From assembly GCA_905234305.1 (NCBI GenBank), contig CAJOHT010000066.1:1-13046 (forward strand): 13,046 bases of DNA, read 5' to 3'. The notes under the pieces are model-generated. The model made no database searches. It was not told the DNA's origin and worked only from the letters and a program-made list of their open reading frames with translations. The stretch's first letter is position 1. Each line of letters opens with the position of its first letter. Position numbers and translations under genes: made by a program. Positions 1-7,749 of this stretch are shown in pieces. This DNA is from an uncultured Ruminococcus sp. (GTDB taxonomy: Bacteria; Bacillota; Clostridia; Oscillospirales; Acutalibacteraceae).

Positions 1-752
1 AGATGGAAATCAGAGATATCCTTAACGAGTATGAGTTCCCCGGCGACGATACACCTATCATCATGGGTTCAGCTTATGTTGCTCTTACAAGCACATCTAC
101 AGATCCTAACGCTCCTGAGTACAAGTGCATCCACGAGCTTATGGACGCTGTTGACGAGTACATTCCTACTCCTGAGAGAAAGTCTGACCTTCCCTTCATC
201 ATGCCCGTAGAGGACGTATTCACTATCACAGGTCGTGGTACAGTTGCTACAGGTAGAGTTGAAAGAGGAAAGATCAACACTAACGACGAAGTTGAAATCG
301 TAGGTCTTACAGAAGAGAGACGTAAGGTTGTTGTTACAGGTCTTGAGATGTTCAGAAAGACTCTTGACTATGCTGAGGCAGGCGACAACGTAGGCGCGCT
401 CCTCCGTGGTGTTCAGAGAACTGAGATCGAAAGAGGTCAGGTTCTTGCTAAGCCCGGTTCAATCAACCCTCATACAAAGTTCCGTGGACAGGTTTACGTT
501 CTTACTAAGGACGAGGGCGGTCGTCATACTCCGTTCTTCAACAACTATCGTCCCCAGTTCTATTTCAGAACAACTGACGTTACAGGTACAATCTCTCTTC
601 CCGAGGGCACAGAAATGTGTATGCCTGGAGATAACGTAGAGATGGACGTTGAACTTATTACTCCTATCGCTATCGAAGTTGGTCTTCGTTTCGCTATCCG
701 TGAAGGCGGTAGAACAGTAGGTTCAGGCGCAGTTATCGCTGTTAACGAATAA
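1..752 (+). CDS. tuf: Elongation factor Tu, 3' part (5' end outside window)
   Basis: EF-Tu carries aminoacyl-tRNA to the ribosome as a GTP complex. The reading frame is open from the left edge; the ATG at 3 is an internal Met (about residue 150 of a usual ~400), so roughly 150 residues including the GHVDHGK, DCPGH and NKxD GTP motifs lie outside. Visible are the end of the G domain ([11 protein letters not shown], then the G5 motif GSA), domain II beginning at [16 protein letters not shown], and domain III with [29 protein letters not shown] and the C-terminal [12 protein letters not shown]. Codon use is strongly biased towards GTT, CTT, GCT, AAC and AAG, as expected for a highly expressed gene. 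It stops at TAA 750-752 and is followed by a terminator. The family assignment is certain from these motifs. Confidence 0.98.
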   Translation, partial: MEIRDILNEYEFPGDDTPIIMGSAYVALTSTSTDPNAPEYKCIHELMDAVDEYIPTPERKSDLPFIMPVEDVFTITGRGTVATGRVERGKINTNDEVEIVGLTEERRKVVVTGLEMFRKTLDYAEAGDNVGALLRGVQRTEIERGQVLAKPGSINPHTKFRGQVYVLTKDEGGRHTPFFNNYRPQFYFRTTDVTGTISLPEGTEMCMPGDNVEMDVELITPIAIEVGLRFAIREGGRTVGSGAVIAVNE

Positions 753-767
753 TTAATCAATAATTTT

Positions 768-798
768 AAATCCACTCGCTAAGCGGGTGGATTTTTTT
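768..798 (+). terminator. Intrinsic terminator of tuf
   Basis: A 12-bp stem (768-779 with 783-794, one G·U pair) and a 3-nt TAA loop runs straight into a T tract ending at 798. It starts 15 nt after the tuf stop codon. It separates tuf from the surface-protein gene, so that gene depends on its own promoter. Confidence 0.93.
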
Positions 799-862
799 GT
801 GAATTGAAATCGAGATTGCGGGTAAAAACAGAAGATTTGTAAAGATTACATTAATTCGTGTT

Positions 863-874
863 TTTTGTACAAAA
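863..874. other. 12-nt perfect palindrome TTTTGTACAAAA
   Basis: A perfect 12-nt palindrome sits 57 nt upstream of the -35 box of the first surface-protein gene. It could be a regulator site or chance in AT-rich DNA. No second copy was seen upstream of the paralogous gene. The remainder of 799-930 shows no gene. Confidence 0.25.
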
Positions 875-930
875 TTGATTAAAAAATATCGTCAATTTGC
901 AAGAAAATATCGATAATTAAATAAAATAGA

Positions 931-959
931 TTGACAAAAACCCTTGCAACAATTATAAT
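931..959 (+). promoter_or_regulatory. Consensus sigma-A promoter of first surface-protein gene
   Basis: TTGACA at 931-936, a 17-nt spacer and TATAAT at 954-959 give an exact consensus vegetative promoter. The predicted start of transcription is near 966, at the first base of GATGCA. The DNA upstream is very AT rich, with AAAATATCG repeated at 883-891 and 904-912, 21 nt apart. An exact consensus suggests strong constitutive transcription unless a repressor acts. Confidence 0.9.
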
Positions 960-965
960 ATTCTT

Positions 966-982
966 GATGCATTATATGCTTC
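966..982 (+). promoter_or_regulatory. Start-of-transcript element shared by the two surface-protein genes
   Basis: The sequence GATGCATTATATGCTTC begins exactly 7 nt after the -10 box. The second surface gene carries GATGCAATATGCTTC at 4649-4663, also exactly 7 nt after its -10 box. Each copy is an imperfect inverted repeat (GATGCA against TGCTTC) that could form a small hairpin at the very 5' end of the mRNA. Conservation of position points to a function in initiation, mRNA stability or shared regulation, or to recent common origin of the two leaders. Confidence 0.55.
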
Positions 983-1018
983 GTGTATTGTATGTATATT
1001 GAAAAGGAGGAAAAATTC

Positions 1019-4000
1019 ATGAGCAAATGCAAGTCATTGTTAAAGAAGACCACTGCGGTATCACTCGCTATGCTGGTTGCTTTAACAACACTTTTTTCGT
1101 TCTCTTTAACGGCTGACGCTAAAGCTAAAAAGTACGTCAAGTCGATTAAAGTTGCTTCGAAGAAGGTATCGATGAAAGTTGGCGATAAGAAATCAGTAAA
1201 AGTTACTGTTAAAGTCGCTAAGAACGCTAGCAAGAAATTTACCGTTAAATCTAGCGCTGGTTCCGTAGCTTCGGCTAAGGTTTCAGGCACAAAGGTAAAG
1301 ATCACTGCTAAAAAAGCTGGTAAGGCTACAATTACCGTTACCACAAAGGCTAAGAACAAGAAGGGTAAGAAGCTCAAGGCTAAGATTGCCGTAACAGTTA
1401 AAGGCAAAACTACTCCCGTAGCTCCGACTCCGACTGTTCCTACAGAAGCTCCTACTGAAGCTCCTACAGAAGCTCCCACAGAAGCTCCTACAGAAGCTCC
1501 CACAGAGGCTCCTACAGAGGCTCCCACAGAGGCTCCTACAGAAGCTCCCGGTTCTAAGCTCGATAAAATTACAGTTACAGCTTCTCCCGAGTCTATCTCC
1601 GTAGGCGCTACCTCTCAGGTTGTAGTTGCTTCCGCAACAGAGGGTATCGCTATCGCTAAGGTAGAGTACGCTTCTTCTAACAATGAAATCGCTACAGTAG
1701 ATGAGAACGGCGTTGTAACTGGTAAGATGGCTAACGCGGCTCCCGTTGTTATTACAGTAACAGCGTACGACGCTAACAACAACTCAGTTTCGGGTACAGT
1801 TAATATCACCGTAACAGGTTCTCTCTATCCCGACGCTAAAATCAAGGACGTTGCCGAGAGCTATGTACTCGGTATCGGTTCTACAAGAAAACTCAACCCC
1901 TCCGCTATTGACGCAGGCGCAGAGCCCGTATTTAATTACGTATCCGACACTCCTTCAGTTGCTTCAGTAGACGACAAGGGCGAAATCAAGGCTCTCGCTG
2001 CAGGCGAAGCTAAAATCACGGTTACAATCGCAGGTACAACAGCTTCTGCTGTTTGCGTTGTAACAGTTAAGGATTCCTTCGGAATCGCTTCCTTCAAGGC
2101 TACTCACGCTAAGGTATTTACTCTCGCGTTCACAGCGGCAGTTCCCGCAGACGACAGAGCTAAGATCAAAGTTGTAGTTAAGAAGGGTTCCGCTACAATG
2201 GATATGAAGAGCGAGTGGGCTGACGACGGCGCGTCAATCAACCTTTCTACAGACGCTAACCTTGATGCGACTGACTACACAGTAACTATCTCTTCCGACA
2301 CAGTTTCTATTGACGAGCAGAATAATACAGCTAAGACCTCTGTAGAAGCATACGAGGTTAAGAGCGTTAAAGTTACTACTAAGCGCGTTAATGCCAGATA
2401 CGGAGCAAGAGTTTATTTCGACGCTCTCGATAACTACGGCGACAAGATCAATAATATTCCCGCAAGCCGTTTCACATGGCAGCTTTCCTGCGAGGACGCT
2501 AAGGTTAATACCGATAAATTTGGCCTTGATGATTCTTACAATGACTTTATTGTTCTTTCGGATTTAGGCGATGACAACATCGGTGTTAAGGTTGACGAGA
2601 CAGTATTCGGCGTTCAGGCTATCTATAAGAACGATACCGATATCAGAAGCGGTAAAGCGAATATCGACGTTAAGTCCCTTAAGATTGCCCGTGTTGATAT
2701 CCTCGATATCGACCTCGACGACGGCGCTAAGAATATCTACGAGAGTGATGTTCCTAAGACATATAACCTTATCGTAGATGCTGTTGACAACTACGGCGAG
2801 CCCGTTGACTGGATGCAGTATAATCCCGGTTATCCCGACAGCCAGTATAATAATGAATTAAAGTACGACTCAGATAATACTGACCTCGCGGATCCGCCTA
2901 ACTTTGTTGATAATAAATTGGAAGTTACTGTAAAAGCAAACAAAAAGGGAACAGCTAAAATTTATATTGCTGCTGACGATCCCGACTTTAAGACCTACAA
3001 CCTCGTTGTAAAGGCTAAGCGTAAGCCTCTTAAGATTAAGTTCCCCGACGCGAGCGGCTATTCAATCGCGGCTAAGGATCCGACACCTCTTAAGATCCCC
3101 GTAGTATTCGAAGATCAGTACGGTGACGAGTCATTATTCAACGCTACATTCGGCTCACCGACTCTGCCTCCAAATTGTAATCTTGCTTGTTCCTACGATT
3201 CATCTGTTGACGGCGACTTCGTAATTTATAGCGGCGGCTATGTAGATTATAACGACTTTAAGTCGATTAAGATTACTTATCAGACATACGATGATAATGA
3301 CGATATCGTTCAGTCTCCGTTTACGCTTAAGGTTGACCCGCAGCGCAGACCTGACTCTATCAGATTCGACTCCGCAGTTCCCGAAGCGCTTATCGTAGGT
3401 GAAACAGTTGATATCAACTTCACTATTATGGATAACCGCGGTCAGCCTTGGGGCAGCAATACAGGCGAATACGGTCTGCTTGACGTAACAATGGGTACTA
3501 CAGATACTAAGTATGTTGACTCAACAGGTGCGGCTACAATTTATACAGACGGTACAGGTACTATTACAATTTACGGCGTTGACGACAGTACAGGTAATAA
3601 GAATCCGAAGGTTGCGCTTAACTTCGCTCTCTTCGACGGTTCTACAGAATGTGCGTCTACTACCTTTACACCTCCTACAGTAATCGTATATCCGCAGCTC
3701 GGCGGTGCATATCCGATCAAGCTTAACATCAGCCCGAAGGAAGTTAACTCGGGACAGACTCTTACTCTTACATTCACAGCATATGAGGATGATGTAACTC
3801 AGCACAAGACCTATACACATCTTTATAAGGATGTTCAGATTACTCAGCATGGCGGTATGCTTCCTGACGCGGTTGTAACAAGAGATATTAACTTCGTTAA
3901 CGGCGTAGCTAAGGTTGAAATCGAGGCTAAGAACGCTGCGGACGACCTCCTTATCTACACCGAAATTGACGCTGCAGGCTATGGTAGTACAATTTACGTT

Positions 4001-4375
4001 GAGGCTGCTGAGAAGATTAAAGTTAATCCCGGCGCTCCTGCTGAGTTTGCTGTTACAAGCACATACGACAGCGCTTACGACAATGATACCTTCACAATTG
4101 CTTGCGTAGATAAGAACGGCAACGTAGTTACATCTTATGACCAGAAAGATACAAAGTTCTATATCTCTGCTGTGAATAAAATCGGTGCTAAGATTAGCGA
4201 TATCAACACTAAATTTGCTTCAGGTGTTGACTCCGAAGGCAGAGTTATGCTTACTTTCATTAACGGCGTAGCTACACTCTACACAGATGATTACTGTGCA
4301 TTCGCTGTTGATGACGTTATCACATTCGCAACAGGCGATAAGAGCTTAACTGGTTCAGTTATCGAGGCTCACTAA
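1019..4375 (+). CDS. Large secreted multi-domain Ig-like (BIG2) surface protein, paralogue 1
   Basis: Predicted secreted protein of 1118 aa. The ATG at 1019 is chosen because AAAGGAGG (1003-1010) precedes it at good spacing; the frame also opens at a GTG at 983, which lacks a ribosome site. A signal peptide is evident: KK, a hydrophobic stretch to about residue 30, then ADA with cleavage after Ala34. Order: very Lys-rich BIG2-type domain (~37-130); nine PTEA repeats (141-176); two further BIG2-like domains (~180-265 and ~268-350); a long acidic body (~353-1118) related to paralogue 2. In the body, motifs of the type D-x-YG/NG recur near residues 470, 589, 697, 803 and 1030, marking successive Ig-like modules. 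There is no LPXTG, dockerin, SLH domain or C-terminal membrane helix, so anchoring is unexplained; the basic domain could bind anionic wall polymers (inference). Codon bias resembles tuf, suggesting high expression. Adhesin, matrix or surface-layer roles are all possible. Confidence 0.88.
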   Translation: MSKCKSLLKKTTAVSLAMLVALTTLFSFSLTADAKAKKYVKSIKVASKKVSMKVGDKKSVKVTVKVAKNASKKFTVKSSAGSVASAKVSGTKVKITAKKAGKATITVTTKAKNKKGKKLKAKIAVTVKGKTTPVAPTPTVPTEAPTEAPTEAPTEAPTEAPTEAPTEAPTEAPTEAPGSKLDKITVTASPESISVGATSQVVVASATEGIAIAKVEYASSNNEIATVDENGVVTGKMANAAPVVITVTAYDANNNSVSGTVNITVTGSLYPDAKIKDVAESYVLGIGSTRKLNPSAIDAGAEPVFNYVSDTPSVASVDDKGEIKALAAGEAKITVTIAGTTASAVCVVTVKDSFGIASFKATHAKVFTLAFTAAVPADDRAKIKVVVKKGSATMDMKSEWADDGASINLSTDANLDATDYTVTISSDTVSIDEQNNTAKTSVEAYEVKSVKVTTKRVNARYGARVYFDALDNYGDKINNIPASRFTWQLSCEDAKVNTDKFGLDDSYNDFIVLSDLGDDNIGVKVDETVFGVQAIYKNDTDIRSGKANIDVKSLKIARVDILDIDLDDGAKNIYESDVPKTYNLIVDAVDNYGEPVDWMQYNPGYPDSQYNNELKYDSDNTDLADPPNFVDNKLEVTVKANKKGTAKIYIAADDPDFKTYNLVVKAKRKPLKIKFPDASGYSIAAKDPTPLKIPVVFEDQYGDESLFNATFGSPTLPPNCNLACSYDSSVDGDFVIYSGGYVDYNDFKSIKITYQTYDDNDDIVQSPFTLKVDPQRRPDSIRFDSAVPEALIVGETVDINFTIMDNRGQPWGSNTGEYGLLDVTMGTTDTKYVDSTGAATIYTDGTGTITIYGVDDSTGNKNPKVALNFALFDGSTECASTTFTPPTVIVYPQLGGAYPIKLNISPKEVNSGQTLTLTFTAYEDDVTQHKTYTHLYKDVQITQHGGMLPDAVVTRDINFVNGVAKVEIEAKNAADDLLIYTEIDAAGYGSTIYVEAAEKIKVNPGAPAEFAVTSTYDSAYDNDTFTIACVDKNGNVVTSYDQKDTKFYISAVNKIGAKISDINTKFASGVDSEGRVMLTFINGVATLYTDDYCAFAVDDVITFATGDKSLTGSVIEAH
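1439..1546 (+). repeat. 12-bp tandem repeat, nine PTEA units
   Basis: Nine consecutive 12-nt units of the form CCYACWGARGCT encode Pro-Thr-Glu-Ala nine times inside surface protein 1. Units differ only at synonymous positions (CCT/CCC, ACA/ACT, GAA/GAG). The run forms a stiff, acidic spacer between the basic N-terminal domain and the next Ig-like domain. In-frame 12-nt units can be gained or lost by slippage without breaking the protein. Confidence 0.95.
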
Positions 4376-4425
4376 TCGCTTGACGTAACAGGTTATTGAA
4401 TTGATAAATTAAATAACTAAATAAA

Positions 4426-4459
4426 ACGGGGGCTGAGAAATCAGCCCTCGTTGGTTTTT
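4426..4459 (+). terminator. Intrinsic terminator of surface gene 1
   Basis: An 11-bp stem (4426-4436 with 4441-4451, one G·U pair) closed by a GAAA tetraloop is followed by TGG and five T. It begins 50 nt after the stop codon at 4373-4375. Confidence 0.88.
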
Positions 4460-4460
4460 A

Positions 4461-4495
4461 GGTAATAGGTAATAAGTAATAAGTAATAGGTAAAA
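4461..4495 (+). repeat. Heptanucleotide tandem array, five units (GGTAATA type)
   Basis: Five head-to-tail heptamers, two GGTAATA, two AGTAATA and one GGTAAAA, fill the gap between two terminator hairpins. The same family occurs, in the sense of the upstream gene, behind proA. In 4376-4687 the contents are this array, terminators on both sides and the promoter of the next gene; no other gene was seen. Confidence 0.85.
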
Positions 4496-4522
4496 AAGTC
4501 AACGCTCGAAGTTGGCTTTTTT
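4492..4522 (+). terminator. Second terminator hairpin behind surface gene 1
   Basis: AAAAAAGTCAAC (4492-4503) pairs with GTTGGCTTTTTT (4511-4522), one G·U, around a 7-nt loop. The A- and T-rich arms would let it work in both directions, although no gene on - ends here. It overlaps the last heptamer unit by a few bases. Confidence 0.75.
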
Positions 4523-4613
4523 ATTATCTGTCATTTTTAATTCCCAGTGCGATTTCGAATAGAGGCGCAAGAAGAGAATTCTTCTGTTCTTCAAATATAT
4601 ATCGTAAATGTCC

Positions 4614-4642
4614 TTGACATTAAATATAAATAATTCTATAAT
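4614..4642 (+). promoter_or_regulatory. Consensus sigma-A promoter of second surface-protein gene
   Basis: TTGACA at 4614-4619, a 17-nt spacer and TATAAT at 4637-4642 give a second exact consensus promoter. The predicted start is near 4649, the first base of the shared GATGCA element (4649-4663). ATATCGTAAAT about 10 nt before the -35 box resembles ATATCGTCAAT upstream of the first gene, but its distance to the promoter differs. Confidence 0.9.
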
Positions 4643-4687
4643 TATTTTGATGCAATATGCTTCAATTTACTAAAGGGAGGAAATTAT

Positions 4688-7600
4688 ATGAGTAAAAGCA
4701 TTAGTTTGTTGAAGAAAACAACCGCGGTGACTCTCGCGCTGCTCGTTGCTTTGACTACATTATGCTCCTTCAGCTTAACCGCAGGCGCTAAGGCGAAATA
4801 CGTCAAGTCGATTAAGGTTGGCTCCAAGAAGGCTTCTCTCACCGTGGGTGAGAAAAAGAAGATCAAGGTAGCAGTTAAGGTCGCTGGCAAAGCAAGCAAG
4901 AAGTTTACCGTAAAATCAAGTAAAAAATCCGTTGCCACAGCTAAAGTTTCGGGTACGAAAGTGAAAATTACCGCTAAAAAGGCGGGTAAGACTACCGTTA
5001 CCGTTACTACTAAGGCTAAAGGCAAAAAAGGCAAGAAACTCACAGCTAAAATCAAAGTAACAGTTAAAAAGGCGGCGAAACCCGTTTACGAGAGCGACAG
5101 CTCCGTGTACAACCCGTTTGCCGTTCAGATCGGCGCGAGTGCCAGCTTATTCGATAAGGAATCGGTATTCTATACCTATTCGGATAAAATCAATAAGGAC
5201 TCGACTATGTTCGCCTCAAGCGACGAGGATATCGTTTCCGTAAACTCTAAGGGTGTTATTACAGGTCGTAAGTTAACCGACGTTCCCGTTACTATCCGTG
5301 TGCTTATCGTGGATAACGACGGTAAAACTCACCAGTTCTATTCTTATGTAATCGTTACCGACGGTTCTACTCCCGAGATCCCGACTACACCTGTAACTCC
5401 TACAACTCCTCAGCCTTCGACTCAGCCCGCGACTTCCGCTCCTGTAGTTTCAAATATCGGTATCGCGTCTTTCGGAGCGACTCACGCTAAGATTTTAACT
5501 ATCAGGTTTACCGCTCCCGTAAAATCAGCTGACAGAAGTAAGCTCAAAATTACTGTTAAAAAGGGCAGCGCTACTTTGACGATGGAAAAAGAGTGGGTTG
5601 ACGATTATACCGTTAATCTGACAACTTCATCCGCGCTGGAGGCTACTAATTATACTGCTTCTATCTCGTCCGAAAAACTGCCGATCGACGATTCTAAAAA
5701 GTCAGCAGTCTGCTCGGTTGAGAAGAATGAAATCAAGGAAGTCAGAATTACAACAAAGCGTATCGCTAAGGTTAACAACGCAAGAATCTATTTCGACGCG
5801 ATTGACAGCTACGGCGATAAAATGACAGGCACTAACGCCGATAAATTCAACTGGCAGATTTCCAGCAACGACGCTAAAATCAAGACAGGACTTATTAATG
5901 TCAATACCTTGAATAAGGATTGCATCGTGCTTACTAACTTCGCGTCCGACTCGATCGGTATCGAGCCCGATAGCACAGTTCTCAACGTTCAGGCTATTTA
6001 TAAAAACGACGCTTCTATTAAGAGCGGCGCTAACAGCGTTGCGGTTAATGCGCTGAAAATCGCTCAGGTAGATATCGAGGGTATCGCGCTTACAGACGGC
6101 GCTTCGCGTATTTATCAGGAGTCTGTCGACAAGACTTATACTCTCCTTTATACCGCTGTTGACCAGTATGGCGATCCTATCGACTGGGCTGTTTATCATC
6201 CGGGTTCTCCCAATAACGCTTACAGCAACAGCTTTAACGCGTATTCGTCCAATACCGACCTTGTTTCCGCTCCTACAATCAATAACAACGAGCTTGTTAT
6301 TACCGTAAAGGCGAATAAGAGCGGTAAGGCTCAGATTTATACCGTAGCCGACGGTAATCCCAAAGTTTATAATATCGAGGTTCTTGCGCAGGCTGCGCCT
6401 CAGAGAATTTCGTTCCCCGACTCAAGCGATTATTCCGTAGTTGCCGGCGAGAATAAAGACCTTCAGGTTCCCGTAACGTTTATCGACCAGTACGGCGATA
6501 CTATGGTTAAGAACGCTGTTTCCTCTTCTAAATTCAACAGCACCTTCTCATGCGTTAAGAACGATAATAACCTTATCGTAGGTTATGTTTCTAATGTTGA
6601 GGGCGACTTCGTTACCTTTAACGCCAAGAATATAAGCTCTGCCGATACAAAGAGCGTTATAGTTACGTTCCAGGCTTATGACAGCAACAATAACCTTGTT
6701 TCTTCGCAGTTCGTGATTAAAGTTGATCCCGAGCGCGCACCGTCTACTCTTAAATTTACTAAGGATATACCCGACGCACTCCTCGTGGGCGAACAGGTTG
6801 TTGCGGAATATATGGTTATGGATAACCGTTCCGAGCAGTGGAAGGATAATTACAACCTTAATGTTGCAATTGATGTCGTCGATACTACTTACGTTTCGAT
6901 AAGTAATTCCTCCGTAGCGAGCAACGGTACAGGTACTATTACCCTTAAGGGCAAGGCTGACAGCACTCTTAACTCAGACCCGTATACTACGGTTAAAATC
7001 AGACTCGTTTATAAGGGCGAAACTGTTGCCGAAACATCGCGCAAGATAAAGGTTTATCCGAACTTGAGCGATATTAAGATGAATGCTTCTCCGACTCAGG
7101 TTAACGCGGGTCAGAAGGTAACGCTTACGCTTAAGGCTTATAAGAATTCCACTACCTTACTCGACGGCTATAACCGTAAGTACACCGACTTAACGATTAC
7201 TCAGACCGACGGTTATGTAACTAAGACCGATTTTAAGGATGTTGAGTTCGTTAACGGCGTTGCAACCGTTCAGGTTGACGCTAAGGTTGCCGCCGATAGC
7301 GTGAAATTCTCGACTAAGATCAGCGTAGCGGGCGGTTCGACATTGACCGTTCAGGCTGCCGAGAGCGTTAAGGTTAATCCCGGAGCGGTTTACGACTATA
7401 GTATTACCGCTAAGAAAACAGGTAACTATACTCTTGTTAAGGTTACAGCTGAGGATCAGTACGGCAATATAATAAAGAACTATTCTCCCGCTTCACATTC
7501 TTTCCTTACCCTTAACGACAAGGCGCTTAATCCTTCAAATTACTTCAGCACCGCTAATGTTGACTCGGAAGGAAAGGTTAAGCTGAACTTTACCGACGGC

Positions 7601-7699
7601 GTTGCCGAAATCAGCACAATGCCTTATTGTCCGTTACCCAACGGAACTACCGTTACCATAACAACAGGTTCAATTACTGGTACGGCAATCGCTTCGTAA
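4688..7699 (+). CDS. Large secreted multi-domain Ig-like (BIG2) surface protein, paralogue 2
   Basis: Predicted secreted protein of 1003 aa, started at the ATG at 4688 behind AAAGGGAGG (4672-4680). The signal peptide is nearly the same as in paralogue 1, ending AGA with cleavage after Ala34. A Lys-rich BIG2-type domain (~37-127) is followed by a divergent Ig-like domain (~130-223), a Pro/Thr/Ser linker (~225-252) and a body (~254-1003) that aligns with that of paralogue 1 from IASFGATHAK onward. Motifs such as DSYGD, DQYGD and MDNR recur near residues 373, 492, 599, 711 and 921. As in paralogue 1, no LPXTG, dockerin or C-terminal membrane helix is visible. The two genes are a tandem duplication with different domain order, the low-complexity linker lying after domain 2 here and after domain 1 in the other. 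Each gene has its own promoter and terminator, so they are separate transcripts. Binding target is unknown. Confidence 0.88.
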   Translation: MSKSISLLKKTTAVTLALLVALTTLCSFSLTAGAKAKYVKSIKVGSKKASLTVGEKKKIKVAVKVAGKASKKFTVKSSKKSVATAKVSGTKVKITAKKAGKTTVTVTTKAKGKKGKKLTAKIKVTVKKAAKPVYESDSSVYNPFAVQIGASASLFDKESVFYTYSDKINKDSTMFASSDEDIVSVNSKGVITGRKLTDVPVTIRVLIVDNDGKTHQFYSYVIVTDGSTPEIPTTPVTPTTPQPSTQPATSAPVVSNIGIASFGATHAKILTIRFTAPVKSADRSKLKITVKKGSATLTMEKEWVDDYTVNLTTSSALEATNYTASISSEKLPIDDSKKSAVCSVEKNEIKEVRITTKRIAKVNNARIYFDAIDSYGDKMTGTNADKFNWQISSNDAKIKTGLINVNTLNKDCIVLTNFASDSIGIEPDSTVLNVQAIYKNDASIKSGANSVAVNALKIAQVDIEGIALTDGASRIYQESVDKTYTLLYTAVDQYGDPIDWAVYHPGSPNNAYSNSFNAYSSNTDLVSAPTINNNELVITVKANKSGKAQIYTVADGNPKVYNIEVLAQAAPQRISFPDSSDYSVVAGENKDLQVPVTFIDQYGDTMVKNAVSSSKFNSTFSCVKNDNNLIVGYVSNVEGDFVTFNAKNISSADTKSVIVTFQAYDSNNNLVSSQFVIKVDPERAPSTLKFTKDIPDALLVGEQVVAEYMVMDNRSEQWKDNYNLNVAIDVVDTTYVSISNSSVASNGTGTITLKGKADSTLNSDPYTTVKIRLVYKGETVAETSRKIKVYPNLSDIKMNASPTQVNAGQKVTLTLKAYKNSTTLLDGYNRKYTDLTITQTDGYVTKTDFKDVEFVNGVATVQVDAKVAADSVKFSTKISVAGGSTLTVQAAESVKVNPGAVYDYSITAKKTGNYTLVKVTAEDQYGNIIKNYSPASHSFLTLNDKALNPSNYFSTANVDSEGKVKLNFTDGVAEISTMPYCPLPNGTTVTITTGSITGTAIAS

Positions 7700-7720
7700 A
7701 ACAGAATAATATGATAAGAA

Positions 7721-7749
7721 GGAGCCTCCGCTTAGCGGAGGCTCCGTTT
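7721..7749. terminator. Terminator between convergent genes
   Basis: A perfect 11-bp GC-rich stem, GGAGCCTCCGC (7721-7731) with GCGGAGGCTCC (7735-7745), has a TTA loop. It is followed by GTTTAATT on + and by TTCTT on -. It lies between the stop codons of surface gene 2 (+) and the glycosyltransferase (-) and probably serves both, although neither T tract is long. Confidence 0.82.

Noticed and set aside
983..1018. GTG at 983 as start of surface protein 1
   Set aside because: It would add 12 residues before a textbook signal peptide, overlaps the start-of-transcript element and would place AAAGGAGG inside the coding sequence.
892..1527. Open frame on - with (GASV)n repeats
   Set aside because: It is the antisense image of the PTEA repeat and signal-peptide region of surface gene 1; it has no ribosome site or family resemblance.
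4498..4515. A third copy of the ~110-nt element behind the first heptamer array
   Set aside because: AGTCAA follows the array as in copy A, but none of the other shared blocks is present; the sequence is a terminator hairpin.
4688..4800. Lipoprotein signal in surface protein 2 (Cys at residue 26)
   Set aside because: The residues before the Cys (TTL) do not fit a lipobox, and an A-x-A signal peptidase I site follows at 32-34 as in paralogue 1, which has Phe at the Cys position.
5702..6199. 165-codon open frame on - inside surface gene 2
   Set aside because: Antisense shadow of a strongly supported gene; low-complexity composition follows the sense codons.
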